DNA of 64,000 bases from Oceanimonas smirnovii ATCC BAA-899 (GCF_000381965.1 NZ_KB908454.1:527940-591939), one strand, 5' to 3'; shown: positions 16,840-26,722, counted from the stretch's first letter. Numbers and translations: made by a program. Notes: generated by a model not told the origin, from the letters alone.

Positions 16840-18791
16840 TCCCCGAGCTTGGACAATTCACCCTGGTGCTGGCCCTGGCCAGTGCCCTGGTGCTGAGTAT
16901 TTATCCCCTGCTGGGGGCATCCCGCGGCAATACTGCCATGATGCTGCTGGCCCGGCCGCTGGCCTATGCCCAGTTTGGCTTTCTGTTTATTTCCTTTCTG
17001 TGCCTGACCTGGGCCTTTGTGGAGCACGACTTTACCGTGCTCTATGTGGCCTCCAACTCCAACAGTCTGCTGCCGCTGGCTTACCGCATTTCCGCGGTAT
17101 GGGGTGCCCATGAAGGCTCACTGCTGCTGTGGGTGCTGATCCTGGCAGGCTGGACTGCTGCGGTAGCCCGTTTCAGCCGGGCGCTGCCACTGGATGCGGT
17201 GGCCCGGGTACTGAGCGTGATGGGCATGATCGCCATCGGCTTTCTGCTGTTTGTGCTGTTCACCTCCAACCCTTTTGAGCGCACCCTGCCGTTCTTTCCG
17301 GTAGATGGCCGCGATTTGAATCCGCTGCTGCAGGATCCCGGGCTGATTTTCCATCCGCCCATGCTTTATATGGGCTATGTGGGTTTCTCGGTGGCTTTTG
17401 CCTTTGCCATTGCCTCTTTAATGACCGGCAAACTGGATGCAGCCTGGGCCCGCTGGTCCCGGCCCTGGACCATGGCCGCCTGGATTTTCCTGACGCTTGG
17501 CATTGCGCTCGGCTCCTGGTGGGCCTATTACGAGCTGGGCTGGGGCGGCTGGTGGTTCTGGGACCCGGTAGAAAACGCCTCCTTTATGCCCTGGCTGGCC
17601 GGTACGGCGCTGATTCATTCCCTTGCCGTGACTGAAAAGCGCGCCAGCTTCAAGGCCTGGACGGTGCTGCTGGCGATCATGGCGTTTTCCCTGAGTCTGC
17701 TCGGCACCTTCCTGGTGCGCTCCGGTGTTCTGGTGTCGGTGCATGCCTTTGCCTCCGATCCCACCCGGGGTCTGTTTATTTTGATCTTCCTGCTGCTGGT
17801 GGTGGGATCCTCCCTGCTGCTGTATGCCATCAAGGGCGCAGAAGTGCGCAGCCATGGCAAGCACGAGCTGGCCAGCCGGGAAAGCCTGCTGCTGGGCAAT
17901 AACATTATTCTGATGGCCGGCCTGGTGGTGGTGCTTATCGGTACTCTGCTGCCGCTGGTACATAAAGAGCTGGGTATGGGCAGCATCTCCATTGGTGCTC
18001 CCTTCTTTGACAGCCTCTATGCCTGGTTGATCATTCCCTTTGCGCTGCTGCTGGGGGCGGGGCCCTTGTTTCGCTGGCGTCGCCAGCAAATGAAGGAAGT
18101 GAACGGCAAGCTGCTGCTGGCGCTGGTGCTCAGTATTGTCACCGGGGTGGCGCTGCCGCTGCTGTTTTCCGCCAGCTTTGAACCCTGGGCTGCCGTGGGG
18201 ATTGGCCTGGGTGCCTTTATTACCATTACCAGCCTGCAGGAAACCTGGGTGCGGGCCACGCACCGGCATTCGTTCTTTACCGGTGTGCGCAAGCTGGGCA
18301 ACAGCCACTGGGCCATGATCCTGGGTCACATTGGTCTGGCGGTGACCATTGTTGGCATCAGCTGCACCCAGCTTTACAGCATAGAGCGGGATGTACGCAT
18401 GGTGCCCGGTGATACCGTCACCTTTGCCGATTACACCTTTACCTTTGACGGTATTCGTGATGCTGACGGCCCTAACTACGAAGGCTTCAAAGGGGTGATC
18501 AGTGTGTCCAAAAACGGCAAACCGCTGACCGAGCTGAAAGCCGAAAAACGCATGTATGTGGTGCAACGCATGTCCATGACCGAAGCGGCCATTGATGCCG
18601 GCATTACCCGCGATCTGTACGCGGCGCTGGGTGAAGAGCTGGATGACGGTGCCTGGGCGGTGCGGCTTTACTACAAGCCCTTTATACGCTGGATCTGGTT
18701 TGGAGCACTGTTGATGTCCATTGGCGGTGTGATTGCCATTATCGACAAGCGCTACCGTTTTGGCCGTAAACAACAAGCCGCGGAGGCCTGA
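16836..18791 (+). CDS. ccmF: CcmF, cytochrome c heme lyase subunit
   Basis: A 651-residue membrane protein with many hydrophobic helices and the tryptophan-rich motif [15 protein letters not shown] starting at residue 236. It accepts heme from CcmE and, with CcmH and CcmI, ligates it to CXXCH motifs. Conserved His residues in the flanking loops are visible (for example [10 protein letters not shown] and LVHKELG). Length is normal. It overlaps ccmG by one base. Confidence 0.97.
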   Translation: MIPELGQFTLVLALASALVLSIYPLLGASRGNTAMMLLARPLAYAQFGFLFISFLCLTWAFVEHDFTVLYVASNSNSLLPLAYRISAVWGAHEGSLLLWVLILAGWTAAVARFSRALPLDAVARVLSVMGMIAIGFLLFVLFTSNPFERTLPFFPVDGRDLNPLLQDPGLIFHPPMLYMGYVGFSVAFAFAIASLMTGKLDAAWARWSRPWTMAAWIFLTLGIALGSWWAYYELGWGGWWFWDPVENASFMPWLAGTALIHSLAVTEKRASFKAWTVLLAIMAFSLSLLGTFLVRSGVLVSVHAFASDPTRGLFILIFLLLVVGSSLLLYAIKGAEVRSHGKHELASRESLLLGNNIILMAGLVVVLIGTLLPLVHKELGMGSISIGAPFFDSLYAWLIIPFALLLGAGPLFRWRRQQMKEVNGKLLLALVLSIVTGVALPLLFSASFEPWAAVGIGLGAFITITSLQETWVRATHRHSFFTGVRKLGNSHWAMILGHIGLAVTIVGISCTQLYSIERDVRMVPGDTVTFADYTFTFDGIRDADGPNYEGFKGVISVSKNGKPLTELKAEKRMYVVQRMSMTEAAIDAGITRDLYAALGEELDDGAWAVRLYYKPFIRWIWFGALLMSIGGVIAIIDKRYRFGRKQQAAEA

Positions 18792-19324
18792 TGAACCGTC
18801 GTATTCTTATTCTGTCCATTCCGCTGCTGATATTTCTGGGTGCCAGTGTATTTCTGTACAAGGGGTTGTTTTCCGACCCCACCAAACTGGAATCGGTGCT
18901 GATTGATCAGCCTATTCCTGAGTTTACTCTGCAGGACTTGCATAACCCCGACAAACAGCATGACAAGTCCATTTTTACCGGCCAGCCCATGCTGCTCAAT
19001 GTGTGGGCCACCTGGTGTCCTACCTGTTATGCCGAGCACGAATATCTCAACCAGCTCAAGGCCAGTGAGGGCGTGCATATTATTGGCATGAACTATAAGG
19101 ATGAGCGTGAAAAGGCGCTGCGCTGGCTCAGTAATCTGGGTAACCCCTATGCCATCGATCTGTATGATCCCCGCGGCATGCTGGGTCTGGATCTGGGCGT
19201 ATACGGCGCGCCTGAAACCTTCCTTATCGACAGCAACGGCGTTATTCGCTACCGCCATGTGGGGGATGTGAACGATCAGGTATGGAAGCAGACCCTCAAG
19301 CCTATCTTTGAGCAAATGGAGTAA
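18791..19324 (+). CDS. ccmG: CcmG/DsbE, thiol-disulfide reductase for cytochrome c maturation
   Basis: A 177-residue thioredoxin-like protein with an N-terminal signal anchor and the active site WCPTC, C76 and C79. It keeps the heme-binding cysteines of apocytochrome c reduced in the periplasm. The CcmG-specific acidic region and the cis-proline loop (YGAPETFLID) are present. The start overlaps ccmF and the stop overlaps ccmH. Confidence 0.96.
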   Translation: MNRRILILSIPLLIFLGASVFLYKGLFSDPTKLESVLIDQPIPEFTLQDLHNPDKQHDKSIFTGQPMLLNVWATWCPTCYAEHEYLNQLKASEGVHIIGMNYKDEREKALRWLSNLGNPYAIDLYDPRGMLGLDLGVYGAPETFLIDSNGVIRYRHVGDVNDQVWKQTLKPIFEQME

Positions 19325-19794
19325 TGTCCATGTTGATGCGAATACTTATGCTGGCGGCCATGCTCTGGCTGCCGGCAGCTCATGCCGCCATCGATGTATA
19401 CAACTTTGACGACCCGAAAAAAGAAGAGACCTTTCGTGAGTTGTTAAAAGAGCTGCGTTGTCCTAAATGTCAGAATCAGGACATAGCTGACTCCAACGCC
19501 GAGCTGGCCAAGGATCTGCGGGAAAAAACCTATCAGATGCTGCAGGAAGGCAGCAGCAAAGAAGAAGTAGTGGACTACATGGTAGCCCGCTACGGTAACT
19601 TTATTCTCTATAAGCCTCCTTTTATGGCGTCCACCCTTATTCTCTGGGCCGGCCCTGTGCTGGTGCTGTTAATTGGCCTGGTGGTGGTGCTGGTGCGTAC
19701 TCGTAAAAAGCCGGCGCTGGCTGCTGACGAAACCCTGAGCGAAGAAGAAAAACAGCGCCTCAAGCGCCTGCTGAACAAGAACAAAGAGAGCTGA
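19324..19794 (+). CDS. ccmH: CcmH, apocytochrome c thiol reductase
   Basis: A 156-residue protein with a cleavable signal peptide (ending near AHA), the LRCPKCQNQDIADSNA motif with C46 and C49, and a C-terminal membrane helix (about 100-123) followed by a basic tail. It belongs to the short CcmH (CycL) class; the TPR part found at the C-terminus of E. coli CcmH is encoded separately as ccmI. Start overlaps the ccmG stop (TAATG). Confidence 0.95.
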   Translation: MSMLMRILMLAAMLWLPAAHAAIDVYNFDDPKKEETFRELLKELRCPKCQNQDIADSNAELAKDLREKTYQMLQEGSSKEEVVDYMVARYGNFILYKPPFMASTLILWAGPVLVLLIGLVVVLVRTRKKPALAADETLSEEEKQRLKRLLNKNKES

Positions 19795-19795
19795 C

Positions 19796-21010
19796 ATGAC
19801 CTTATTCTGGATCCTTTGTGCCGGCCTGACTCTGCTGTTGGCACTGATCATTATTTTTCCTCTTACCCGTGGGCGGGCTGAGTCCAGCCACAGTCGTAAC
19901 GAGCTCAATACTCAGCTTTACCGCCAGCGGATAAAAGAGCTGGAGCAAGACAGTGAACTGGGCCTGCTGGAAGATGACGAGGCCCTGCAGCAGGAGCTGC
20001 AGAAAAGTCTGCTGGATGATGTGGTCACCAATGAAACCAAGGCCCGGGACGGCCGCAGCCCGCTCACCATTATCTCGGCGCTGGTGCTGATGATAGCGGT
20101 CAGTGTCGGGGTTTACTGGCAGGTGGGAGCACATGAGGAAGTGGCCGAGTGGCAGCGGGTATCCGGCAATCTGCAGGAGCTGTCGCGCAAGGTACTGATA
20201 GAGCCGGATGAAAGCGTGACCGAGCAGGACGTGCGCGAGCTTATTCTGGCGCTGCGTACCCGCCTGCATCAGGATGGCGACGACTACCGTGGCTGGCTGT
20301 TGCTGGGCCGGTTATCGCTGGAAATGCGTGATGGTGAAACTGCCCGGGAGGCACTGGAAAAAGCCATTAAACTTACCGATGAGCCTGAAGCCGTATACGT
20401 GCCCTATGCCGAGGCACTGGCCATGACCGGAGAAAACCTGCGTGCCGAGCAAATGATACGCAATGTTCTGGTCAGCCAGCCCGGTAACCTGGAAGCCTGG
20501 TCAGTGTTTGCCTTTATGGCGGTACAGCAGAATGATTTTGAACAGGCCAGAGCCCGCTGGCAGCAAATGCTCGAGATTATGTCTCCCGAGCATCCGCGTT
20601 ATGCCATGATCCAGCGGTCCATTGCGTTTGCCGAGCAGCAAATGAGCAGCAATCAGCAGGCGCCGGTTACCGGCCCCCGCTATCAGATAGAAATTAATAC
20701 CGGCACCAGTGTGCCTTATCACCCCGGCGCTGTTTTGTTTGTGTTTGCCGTGGATGCCAATGGTGGCGAAATGCCGCTGGTGGCCCGACGGATAGAGCAG
20801 CCGGCGTTTCCGCTCAGCGTCACCCTGTCCAATGCCGATGCCATGGTACCTGACAATAACATGAGCAGCCGCGATGAGATTATTATTAAGGCGCGTATTG
20901 CTCCCAGCGGTAACGTTACCGATGTCACCAACGCCTGGGAAGGGCGCAGTGGTGTGCTCAGCACCAGTGAAGACAAGCAGCTGAGCGTGATTATCGACAC
21001 GCCGTTATAA
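19796..21010 (+). CDS. ccmI: CcmI, apocytochrome c chaperone with TPRs
   Basis: A 404-residue CcmI/CycH protein. Two membrane helices (near residues 3-24 and 80-100) bracket a cytoplasmic loop, and the periplasmic part carries TPR-like helices (for example GWLLLGRLSLEMRDGETARE) that bind apocytochrome c. A beta-rich C-terminal domain follows (GTSVPYHPGAVLFVFAVD). It is last in the ccm operon and begins one base after the ccmH stop. Confidence 0.93.
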   Translation: MTLFWILCAGLTLLLALIIIFPLTRGRAESSHSRNELNTQLYRQRIKELEQDSELGLLEDDEALQQELQKSLLDDVVTNETKARDGRSPLTIISALVLMIAVSVGVYWQVGAHEEVAEWQRVSGNLQELSRKVLIEPDESVTEQDVRELILALRTRLHQDGDDYRGWLLLGRLSLEMRDGETAREALEKAIKLTDEPEAVYVPYAEALAMTGENLRAEQMIRNVLVSQPGNLEAWSVFAFMAVQQNDFEQARARWQQMLEIMSPEHPRYAMIQRSIAFAEQQMSSNQQAPVTGPRYQIEINTGTSVPYHPGAVLFVFAVDANGGEMPLVARRIEQPAFPLSVTLSNADAMVPDNNMSSRDEIIIKARIAPSGNVTDVTNAWEGRSGVLSTSEDKQLSVIIDTPL

Positions 21011-21031
21011 TATGGCTTTCAGCCGGTGGTG

Positions 21032-21075
21032 ATGACTGGCCGTGTTGGTCAGTCATGAGTAGACTTACTCTTTTA
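21032..21075 (+). terminator. Double hairpin after the ccm operon
   Basis: ATGACTGGCC (21032-21041) pairs with GGTCAGTCAT (21047-21056), with one G-U pair. GAGTA and TACTC (21057-21070) form a second small hairpin followed by TTTTAT. The pair lies between ccmI and mlaA and is a plausible rho-independent terminator, though the second stem is short. Confidence 0.45.
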
Positions 21076-21086
21076 TAACAACAAAA

Positions 21087-21893
21087 ATGAGCGACCTAAC
21101 CATGTGGTACAGAGCACTTATTCTCATGGCCGGCACTGTGCTTACCGGCTGTGCGGCGCACCAGGGGGTGCAGCAGGAGCGGGTGAATGATCCTTTCTCA
21201 CCGGCTGTGCCGGCAGACTATGCCAAATCTACCGCGGATGATCCTCGTGATCCCTTTGAGCCGGTAAACCGGGCCAGCTGGGTCATTAACTATGATGTAG
21301 CCGAGCCCTATATTGTACGTCCTGCTGCCCACGCTTATGCCGACTATGTACCCCGTTCGGTGCGTACGGGCATTCAGAATGTAGTGCTGAACCTCGAAGA
21401 GCCTGCCAGCTTCGTCAACCATCTGGTTACCGGCGACTTATCCGGTGCCGGCACTAACCTGGTGCGTTTTGGCGTTAACAGTACTGTGGGCGTGCTGGGT
21501 TACTTTGATGTGGCCCAGAAGCTCTCATTTGAACCCAAAGCCAAAGATTTCAGTCAGGTTCTGGGACAAATGGGAGTTGGTAATGGCCCTTATATGATGA
21601 TCCCGCTCTATGGTCCGGCCACTCTGCGTCAGCTGACCGGCGATGTGGTGGATACGCTGTACTTTCCTTATGACGTTATGTCTCTTGCCATGCGCACCGG
21701 CAAATGGGCGCTGGACGGGCTTTATCAGCGCAGTGAGCTGATAGAGCGCGAGGCCATTATTGATAACTCGCTTGATCCCTACGGTCTGACCAAGGATTTC
21801 TATCTGCAGTTTCAGGATGCCAAAGTCGGCAAACAGCGTGAAATGCCTGACGACGAAAACCTTGACGCCTTTATGGATGAGATTGACGGGTAA
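21087..21893 (+). CDS. mlaA: MlaA (VacJ), outer membrane lipid asymmetry lipoprotein
   Basis: A 268-residue lipoprotein with a signal peptide and lipobox LTGC (Cys 22 from this start). It matches MlaA, which extracts mislocalised phospholipids from the outer leaflet of the outer membrane and hands them to MlaC. DPFEPVNRASWVINYDVAEPY, FVNHLVTGDLSGAGTNLVRF and GPYMMIPLYGP are family hallmarks. The start may instead be the ATG at 21102, giving a shorter but still charged signal peptide. The other mla genes are not nearby. Confidence 0.95.
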   Translation: MSDLTMWYRALILMAGTVLTGCAAHQGVQQERVNDPFSPAVPADYAKSTADDPRDPFEPVNRASWVINYDVAEPYIVRPAAHAYADYVPRSVRTGIQNVVLNLEEPASFVNHLVTGDLSGAGTNLVRFGVNSTVGVLGYFDVAQKLSFEPKAKDFSQVLGQMGVGNGPYMMIPLYGPATLRQLTGDVVDTLYFPYDVMSLAMRTGKWALDGLYQRSELIEREAIIDNSLDPYGLTKDFYLQFQDAKVGKQREMPDDENLDAFMDEIDG

Positions 21894-21975
21894 AATAAAG
21901 CTGGAAGTCGCGTTGGTGGATGAGGCCGGGGTTTATACCCGGCAAACGGGGCTGCTTCGTCGCATCATGCACGGG

Positions 21976-21999
21976 TTGCCCCAATAAATTGGGGCCTAC
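21976..21999 (+). repeat. Palindromic repeat family C, copy 1
   Basis: TTGCCCC, a 6-base AT-rich spacer, GGGGC, then CTAC: a hairpin whose CTAC end supplies the TAG stop codon of the minus-strand gene beside it. Other copies are listed at 45137, 47663, 47709, 48243, 49022 and 50673. Confidence 0.8.
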
Positions 22000-22280
22000 C
22001 ACTTTATCGCGTTGATAATCCGTCTGTACCAGGGCGGGGAAAACTGGCGGCTGTGCTCGGCGGCAAACAGGGCTTTTTGCAGCGTCATGGGGCTGGGGCG
22101 GTAACCGTAATGCTGCTCCCAGCTTGCTGCCACTTCATCCAGAATAAGCCGGCACTGATGGTCATAAACCGTATCATAATCATAAGACTCGGGGCTTTGC
22201 CGGTAGTCTACACCATAGTGATCCAGAATGCGCCGCAGGGCCAGTACCAGCTCCTGCTGCTCGCGATTGCTTAATTGCAT
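21996..22280 (-). CDS. Small protein of unknown function (94 aa)
   Basis: Not recognised. A 94-residue soluble protein rich in aromatic residues and His, predicted mostly helical (REQQELVLALRRILDHYG) with a Tyr/Asp-rich middle (ESYDYDTVYDH). A good GAGGAG ribosome site lies just upstream on the minus strand, and the coding style matches neighbours, so it is probably real. It is divergent from aroF. Its TAG stop lies in the end of a dispersed palindromic repeat, so the C-terminus may have been shaped by repeat insertion. Confidence 0.7.
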   Translation of the reverse strand: MQLSNREQQELVLALRRILDHYGVDYRQSPESYDYDTVYDHQCRLILDEVAASWEQHYGYRPSPMTLQKALFAAEHSRQFSPPWYRRIINAIKW

Positions 22281-22438
22281 ACAGGCTCCTCATTTTTTTC
22301 AATTATAAACAAAATAAACCGCATTTGATGCTCTCCCGGGCTTTGCAACCCCGGCCAGCCTTGATAAGGTTGAAGCCGGTTGCGTAGAAAAGAAGTTTCT
22401 ATATGTCAAACGAGACTAACCTTTTCTTTCTCTTTGGT

Positions 22439-22456
22439 TGTATAAAAAAGTTTACA
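22439..22456 (+). promoter_or_regulatory. TyrR box upstream of aroF
   Basis: TGTATAAAAAAGTTTACA matches the TyrR consensus TGTAAA-N6-TTTACA at all but one position with exact spacing. It ends 14 bases before the aroF ATG. In enterobacteria TyrR with tyrosine represses aroF-tyrA, so the same control is likely here. No second box was found with confidence. Confidence 0.75.
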
Positions 22457-22470
22457 GTGAGGATGTCATC

Positions 22471-23541
22471 ATGCAGAAAGACACATTAAACAATATCCAT
22501 ATTCAATCCGAGCAGGTGATGATCACTCCGGCCGAGCTGAAAGCCAAGCTGCCCATTTCTCAAAAAGCGCTCGATTACATCGGCCAGGCCCGGCAAACCA
22601 TTTCTGATATTGTGCACCGCAAGGATCACCGCTTGCTGGTTATTTGTGGTCCTTGCTCCATTCACGATGTAGACGCAGCCAAAGAGTACGCAACCCGCCT
22701 CAAAAAACTGCATGATGAATATCGCGACAGCCTTTATATTGTAATGCGCGTCTATTTTGAAAAGCCGCGCACCACAGTAGGCTGGAAAGGCTTTATTAAC
22801 GATCCTCACCTTGATGGCACCTTTGATATTGAGCTGGGCCTGCACAAAGCCCGGGAGCTGCTGTGCTGGCTGGCGGAGCTGGAGCTGCCTCTGGCGACAG
22901 AAGCACTGGACCCGATCAGTCCGCAATATCTTGCAGAGCTGTTCTCCTGGTCTGCCATTGGTGCCCGCACCACCGAATCCCAGACTCACAGAGAAATGGC
23001 CTCGGGCCTGTCCATGCCGGTGGGCTTTAAAAACGGCACTGACGGTAACCTGGGCACTGCCATCAACGCCATGAAGGCGGCTGCCGAATCCCACGCTTTT
23101 ATGGGCATTAATCAGGAAGGTCAGGTAGCGCTGCTGGTGACTCAGGGCAACCCCGACGGCCATGTTATCCTGCGTGGCGGCAAGCAGCCCAACTACGACT
23201 CGGTCAATATTGCCCTGGCCGAAAAAGCCATGATCAGTGCCGGCCTGACGCCGCGGCTGGTAGTGGACTGCAGTCACGGCAACTCCAACAAGGATTACAG
23301 CCTGCAGCCGCTGGTGACCGACAATGTGGTGCGCCAGATCCAGGAAGGCAATGAGTCTATTCTCGGTATTATGCTGGAATCACACCTGTTTGAGGGCAAC
23401 CAGCCCAGCGAGCAGCCGGTGAGTGAGATGCAGTACGGTGTGTCCATTACCGATGCCTGCATCGGCTGGGACACCACCGCCGAATTGCTGGCACGTTGCC
23501 ATCAGCAGCTGTCTGCCTCACTCAAGGCACGCGTTGCCTGA
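22471..23541 (+). CDS. aroF: AroF, DAHP synthase (tyrosine-sensitive type)
   Basis: A 356-residue 3-deoxy-D-arabino-heptulosonate-7-phosphate synthase, first step of the shikimate pathway from phosphoenolpyruvate and erythrose 4-phosphate. LLVICGPCSIHD, KPRTTVGWKGFINDPHLDG, GARTTESQTHREMASGLSMP and VDCSHGNSNKDY are catalytic and metal-binding blocks. Overall it resembles E. coli AroF more than AroG or AroH, including the ending KARVA and the position before tyrA. The ATG at 22471 has AGGA eight bases upstream; the earlier in-frame ATG at 22438 overlaps the TyrR box and is rejected. Confidence 0.95.
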   Translation: MQKDTLNNIHIQSEQVMITPAELKAKLPISQKALDYIGQARQTISDIVHRKDHRLLVICGPCSIHDVDAAKEYATRLKKLHDEYRDSLYIVMRVYFEKPRTTVGWKGFINDPHLDGTFDIELGLHKARELLCWLAELELPLATEALDPISPQYLAELFSWSAIGARTTESQTHREMASGLSMPVGFKNGTDGNLGTAINAMKAAAESHAFMGINQEGQVALLVTQGNPDGHVILRGGKQPNYDSVNIALAEKAMISAGLTPRLVVDCSHGNSNKDYSLQPLVTDNVVRQIQEGNESILGIMLESHLFEGNQPSEQPVSEMQYGVSITDACIGWDTTAELLARCHQQLSASLKARVA

Positions 23542-23576
23542 CATTGTCAGCTCACGCAATAAACAGGCATAATGCA

Positions 23577-23598
23577 ACGCCGGACTCAGGTCCGGCGT
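23577..23598 (+). other. Perfect hairpin between aroF and tyrA
   Basis: ACGCCGGAC and GTCCGGCGT pair over nine bases around a TCAG loop, 22 bases before the tyrA ATG. No T run follows, so it is not a classical terminator. It may protect the aroF message or tune tyrA expression. It resembles the GCCGGAC hairpin of the palindromic repeat at 50673. Confidence 0.6.
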
Positions 23599-23619
23599 GT
23601 TAATTCCGGGATGGATAAA

Positions 23620-24750
23620 ATGGTAGATGAACTCAAGGTCCTGCGGGATCAAATCGACGAAGTGGATCAGCAGCTGGTCAAGCTGTTTGCGCAGCGGCTT
23701 AAGCTGGTAGCGGGGGTAGGGGAAGTAAAAAGCCGGCATGGCCTGCCTATTTATGTGCCCGACCGTGAAGCCGCCATGCTCGCCAGCCGCCGGGCCGAAG
23801 CCGAAGCACAGGGTGTGCCGCCCGACCTGATAGAAGACGTGCTGCGCCGCTTTATGCGCGAATCTTATGCCAGTGAAAAAGACACCGGCTTCAAATGTGT
23901 GAATCCGGATTTGGGCAAGGCGGTGGTGATTGGCGGTGGCGGCCAGCTGGGTGGTCTGTTTGCCCACCTGCTGAGCCTGTCTGGTTACCACACCGAGATC
24001 CTTGAAAAGGACGACTGGCACAAGGCCGATACGCTGCTGGCCGATGCGGGTCTGGTAATGATTGCCGTGCCCATCGATCAAACCGTGGCGGTAATAGAGC
24101 GCCTGCCCAAGCTGCCCGAGCACTGCCTGCTGGTAGATCTGACCAGCGTCAAGAGCGAGCCGGTGGCCGCCATGCTGAACGCGCATTCAGGTCCTGTGCT
24201 GGGGCTGCACCCCATGTTCGGACCGGATATTCCCAGCCTGGCCAAGCAGGTGATTATTCACTGCCATGGCCGCGGCGAAGCAGACTATGAATGGCTGCTG
24301 GCGCAAATGCGTATCTGGGGGGCCCGCCTGCAGGAGGTGCCGGCGGCCGAGCACGACGAGGCCATGAGCCTGGTACAGGCGCTGCGTCACTTTACCAGCT
24401 TTGCCTATGGTGCTCATTTGTGTGCTGAAGGAGCAGATTTGTCTCGTCTGCTGCGGTTAAGCTCGCCCATCTACCGGCTGGAGCTGGCCATGGTAGGCCG
24501 TTTGTTTGCGCAGGATCCGGCGCTGTATGCCGACATTATTCTGTCGTCACCCCGCAATCTTGCGATGATACGACGTTATCACGGGCGCTTTGGCGAGTTA
24601 CTGGAAGAGCTGGAGAATGGACAGCGCGACGCCTTTGTAAAGCAGTTCAGCGCTGTCAGTGATTATTTCGGCGACTATGCCGACACTTTCCTTAAAGAAA
24701 GCCGCATGTTGCTGGCCCAAGCCAACGACAGCCGCCATCATTCGGACTAA
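23620..24750 (+). CDS. tyrA: TyrA, chorismate mutase/prephenate dehydrogenase
   Basis: A 376-residue fused enzyme: an AroQ-type chorismate mutase (residues 1-90, [20 protein letters not shown] and [20 protein letters not shown]) followed by an NAD-dependent prephenate dehydrogenase ([30 protein letters not shown]). It makes 4-hydroxyphenylpyruvate for tyrosine. The E. coli-like N-terminus ([16 protein letters not shown]) fixes the start at 23620; upstream in-frame ATGs at 23611 and 23572 are less likely. It is the second gene of the aroF-tyrA unit. Confidence 0.96.
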   Translation: MVDELKVLRDQIDEVDQQLVKLFAQRLKLVAGVGEVKSRHGLPIYVPDREAAMLASRRAEAEAQGVPPDLIEDVLRRFMRESYASEKDTGFKCVNPDLGKAVVIGGGGQLGGLFAHLLSLSGYHTEILEKDDWHKADTLLADAGLVMIAVPIDQTVAVIERLPKLPEHCLLVDLTSVKSEPVAAMLNAHSGPVLGLHPMFGPDIPSLAKQVIIHCHGRGEADYEWLLAQMRIWGARLQEVPAAEHDEAMSLVQALRHFTSFAYGAHLCAEGADLSRLLRLSSPIYRLELAMVGRLFAQDPALYADIILSSPRNLAMIRRYHGRFGELLEELENGQRDAFVKQFSAVSDYFGDYADTFLKESRMLLAQANDSRHHSD

Positions 24751-24793
24751 TCCCCTTCGGGGGCTGTAAGCCGTAAGCTGTCAGCTGTAAGTA
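24751..24793 (+). repeat. Repeat family A, copy 1 (after tyrA)
   Basis: It starts right after the tyrA stop with CCCC-TTCG-GGGG, a stem with a stable UUCG loop, then carries CTGTAAGC, GTAAGCTG and CAGCTGTAAG. An inverted partner lies at 24964. Family A copies are also at 31229, 35118, 35270, 48981 and 49208. Confidence 0.75.
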
Positions 24794-24898
24794 GAGCAGC
24801 GGGGTCACTCCGGTACTGAATCAAGTTCAGCATGACGGATCCGGAGTCCATTGCATAAAGCACGGCTGTTCGAATAAAGACTCCATCGCCTGCAGAAT

Positions 24899-24924
24899 GG
24901 ATTCCGGCTCAAAGGCCGGAATGA
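24899..24924 (+). repeat. Repeat family B, copy 1
   Basis: GGATTCCGGC and GCCGGAATGA face each other around a short spacer. Related palindromes lie at 31330 and 49130, in each case between family A sequences or next to one. Confidence 0.7.
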
Positions 24925-24930
24925 TTTTTA

Positions 24931-24966
24931 AACCGGTGCTATCTGTAAGCACCGGTTGTTTTTCTT
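24931..24966 (+). terminator. Terminator between tyrA and proS
   Basis: A perfect ten-base stem, AACCGGTGCT (24931-24940) with AGCACCGGTT (24948-24957), and a seven-base loop are followed by GTTTTTCTT. It should end the aroF-tyrA transcript. In the other direction the T run is only TTT, so it is weaker for proS. Confidence 0.85.
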
Positions 24967-25006
24967 ATAGCTTAAAGCTGATCGCTTACAGCTCTCCCGA
25001 AGGGAG
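24964..25006 (-). repeat. Repeat family A, copy 2 (after proS)
   Basis: Read on the minus strand, CTCCCTTCGGGAG directly follows the proS stop codon, then AGCTGTAAGC, ATCAGC and TTTAAGCT. It forms an inverted pair with the copy after tyrA. Confidence 0.75.
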
Positions 25007-26722
25007 TTAGCCAATCAACGCCTGGATTTTGGCAATCACATCATCGATGGCCACTTCCTGCTTGTCGCCGCCACGGCGGTGTTTGTATTCCACCACGCCG
25101 TTGTCCAGGCCGCGCTCACCAATAATAATACTGTGGGGCACACCCAGCAGCTCCATATCGGCAAACATCACACCCGGGCGCTCCTTGCGATCATCAAACA
25201 GCACTTCAATGCCGGCGGCGGCCAGCTCGGCGTAGAGTTTGTCGGCCACTTCCTGCACCCGATGAGACTTGTGCATGTTCATGGGAATAATGGCTACCTG
25301 GAACGGGGCCAGCGCCTCGGGCCAGATAATGCCGCGGTCGTCATGGTTCTGCTCAATGGCCGCGGCCACAATGCGGGACACACCAATGCCGTAGCAGCCC
25401 ATTTCCAGCACGGTGGCCTTGCCGCCTTCGTTCAGTACGGTGGCGTTCATCTTCTCGGAGTAGTTATTACCCAGCTGGAAGATATGACCCACTTCAATGC
25501 CGCGTTTAATCTGCAGCACACCCTTGCCACAGGGGCTGGGGTCGCCTTCACGCACATTGCGCAGGTCGGCCACCTCGGGCAGGGGCAGGTCACGGCCCCA
25601 GTTAATGCCGAAATAGTGCTTGTCGTCGATATTGGCACCGGCACTAAAGTCGCTCATTACCGCCACGGCTCTGTCCACAATCACCGGCAGCGGCATGTTC
25701 AGCGGACCCAGCGAGCCCGGGCCGGCACCTACGGCGGCGCGCACTTCTTCTTCGGTGGCAAAGGTCAGGGGGCTGGCCACTTGCGGCAGCTTCTCGGCTT
25801 TTACTTCATTCAGCTCGTGGTCACCGCGTACCAGCAGCGCTACCAGCGGTGCATCTACCTCATCGGCGGCTTTTACCAGCAGGGTTTTCACGGTCTGCTC
25901 AATGTTCAGGCCGAATTTTTCTACCAGATCCGCAATGGTCTTGGTATCGGGCGTGTCGGTCAGCACCATCTCCTGGGTAGGAGCATCGGCGGCTGCTTTC
26001 GGGGCCAGTGCTTCGGCCATTTCAATGTTGGCGGCGTAATCGGACTCGGTGGAGAAAGCGATATCGTCTTCACCGCTTTGAGCCAGCACATGAAACTCGT
26101 GCGAAGCGCTGCCGCCAATGGCACCGGTGTCGGCCAGCACAGCGCGGAAGTCCAGACCCATGCGTTCAAAAATACGGCTGTAGGCGGCATACATGTCGTC
26201 GTAGGTCTGCTGCAGGCTGTCCTGAGTGGTGTGGAAAGAATAAGCATCTTTCATTACAAATTCGCGGGAGCGCATCACGCCAAAACGCGGGCGTACCTCG
26301 TCACGGAATTTGGTCTGGATCTGATACAGATTCAGAGGCAGCTGCTTGTAAGAGGCGACCTCGTTGCGCACCATGGCGGTGATCACTTCTTCATGGGTGG
26401 GGCCCAGCACAAAGGGACGATCGTGGCGGTCTTTAATGCGCAGCAGCTCGGGGCCGAACTTGTCCCAGCGGCCGGTTTCCTGCCACAAATCGGCGGGCTG
26501 CACTACCGGCATCAGCATTTCAATGGCACCGGCGCGGTTCATTTCTTCCCGCACTATGGCCGCCACCTTGTTCAGCACCCGCAAACCGCTGGGCAGCCAG
26601 GTATACAGGCCCGAGGCCAGCTTGCGGATCATGCCCGCCCGCAGCATCAGCTGGTGGCTGATCACTTCGGCATCGCTCGGAGTTTCTTTAAGAGTGGAAA
26701 GCAGGTATTGACTGGTACGCAT
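25007..26722 (-). CDS. proS: ProS, prolyl-tRNA synthetase
   Basis: A 571-residue class II prolyl-tRNA synthetase of the bacterial type, which charges tRNA-Pro. The N-terminus [20 protein letters not shown], motif 2 region ([20 protein letters not shown]) and the C-terminal anticodon domain ([20 protein letters not shown]) are clear. The insertion between motifs 2 and 3 (roughly 225-400) is the editing domain that clears Ala-tRNA-Pro. Length is normal for E. coli-like ProRS. It is transcribed convergently with tyrA and divergently from the BCCT gene. Confidence 0.97.
   Translation of the reverse strand: MRTSQYLLSTLKETPSDAEVISHQLMLRAGMIRKLASGLYTWLPSGLRVLNKVAAIVREEMNRAGAIEMLMPVVQPADLWQETGRWDKFGPELLRIKDRHDRPFVLGPTHEEVITAMVRNEVASYKQLPLNLYQIQTKFRDEVRPRFGVMRSREFVMKDAYSFHTTQDSLQQTYDDMYAAYSRIFERMGLDFRAVLADTGAIGGSASHEFHVLAQSGEDDIAFSTESDYAANIEMAEALAPKAAADAPTQEMVLTDTPDTKTIADLVEKFGLNIEQTVKTLLVKAADEVDAPLVALLVRGDHELNEVKAEKLPQVASPLTFATEEEVRAAVGAGPGSLGPLNMPLPVIVDRAVAVMSDFSAGANIDDKHYFGINWGRDLPLPEVADLRNVREGDPSPCGKGVLQIKRGIEVGHIFQLGNNYSEKMNATVLNEGGKATVLEMGCYGIGVSRIVAAAIEQNHDDRGIIWPEALAPFQVAIIPMNMHKSHRVQEVADKLYAELAAAGIEVLFDDRKERPGVMFADMELLGVPHSIIIGERGLDNGVVEYKHRRGGDKQEVAIDDVIAKIQALIG

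Noticed and set aside
17418..18776. 452-codon open frame opposite ccmF
   Set aside because: A shadow of ccmF; composition (Gln, His, Gly) is typical of reverse frames in this genome.
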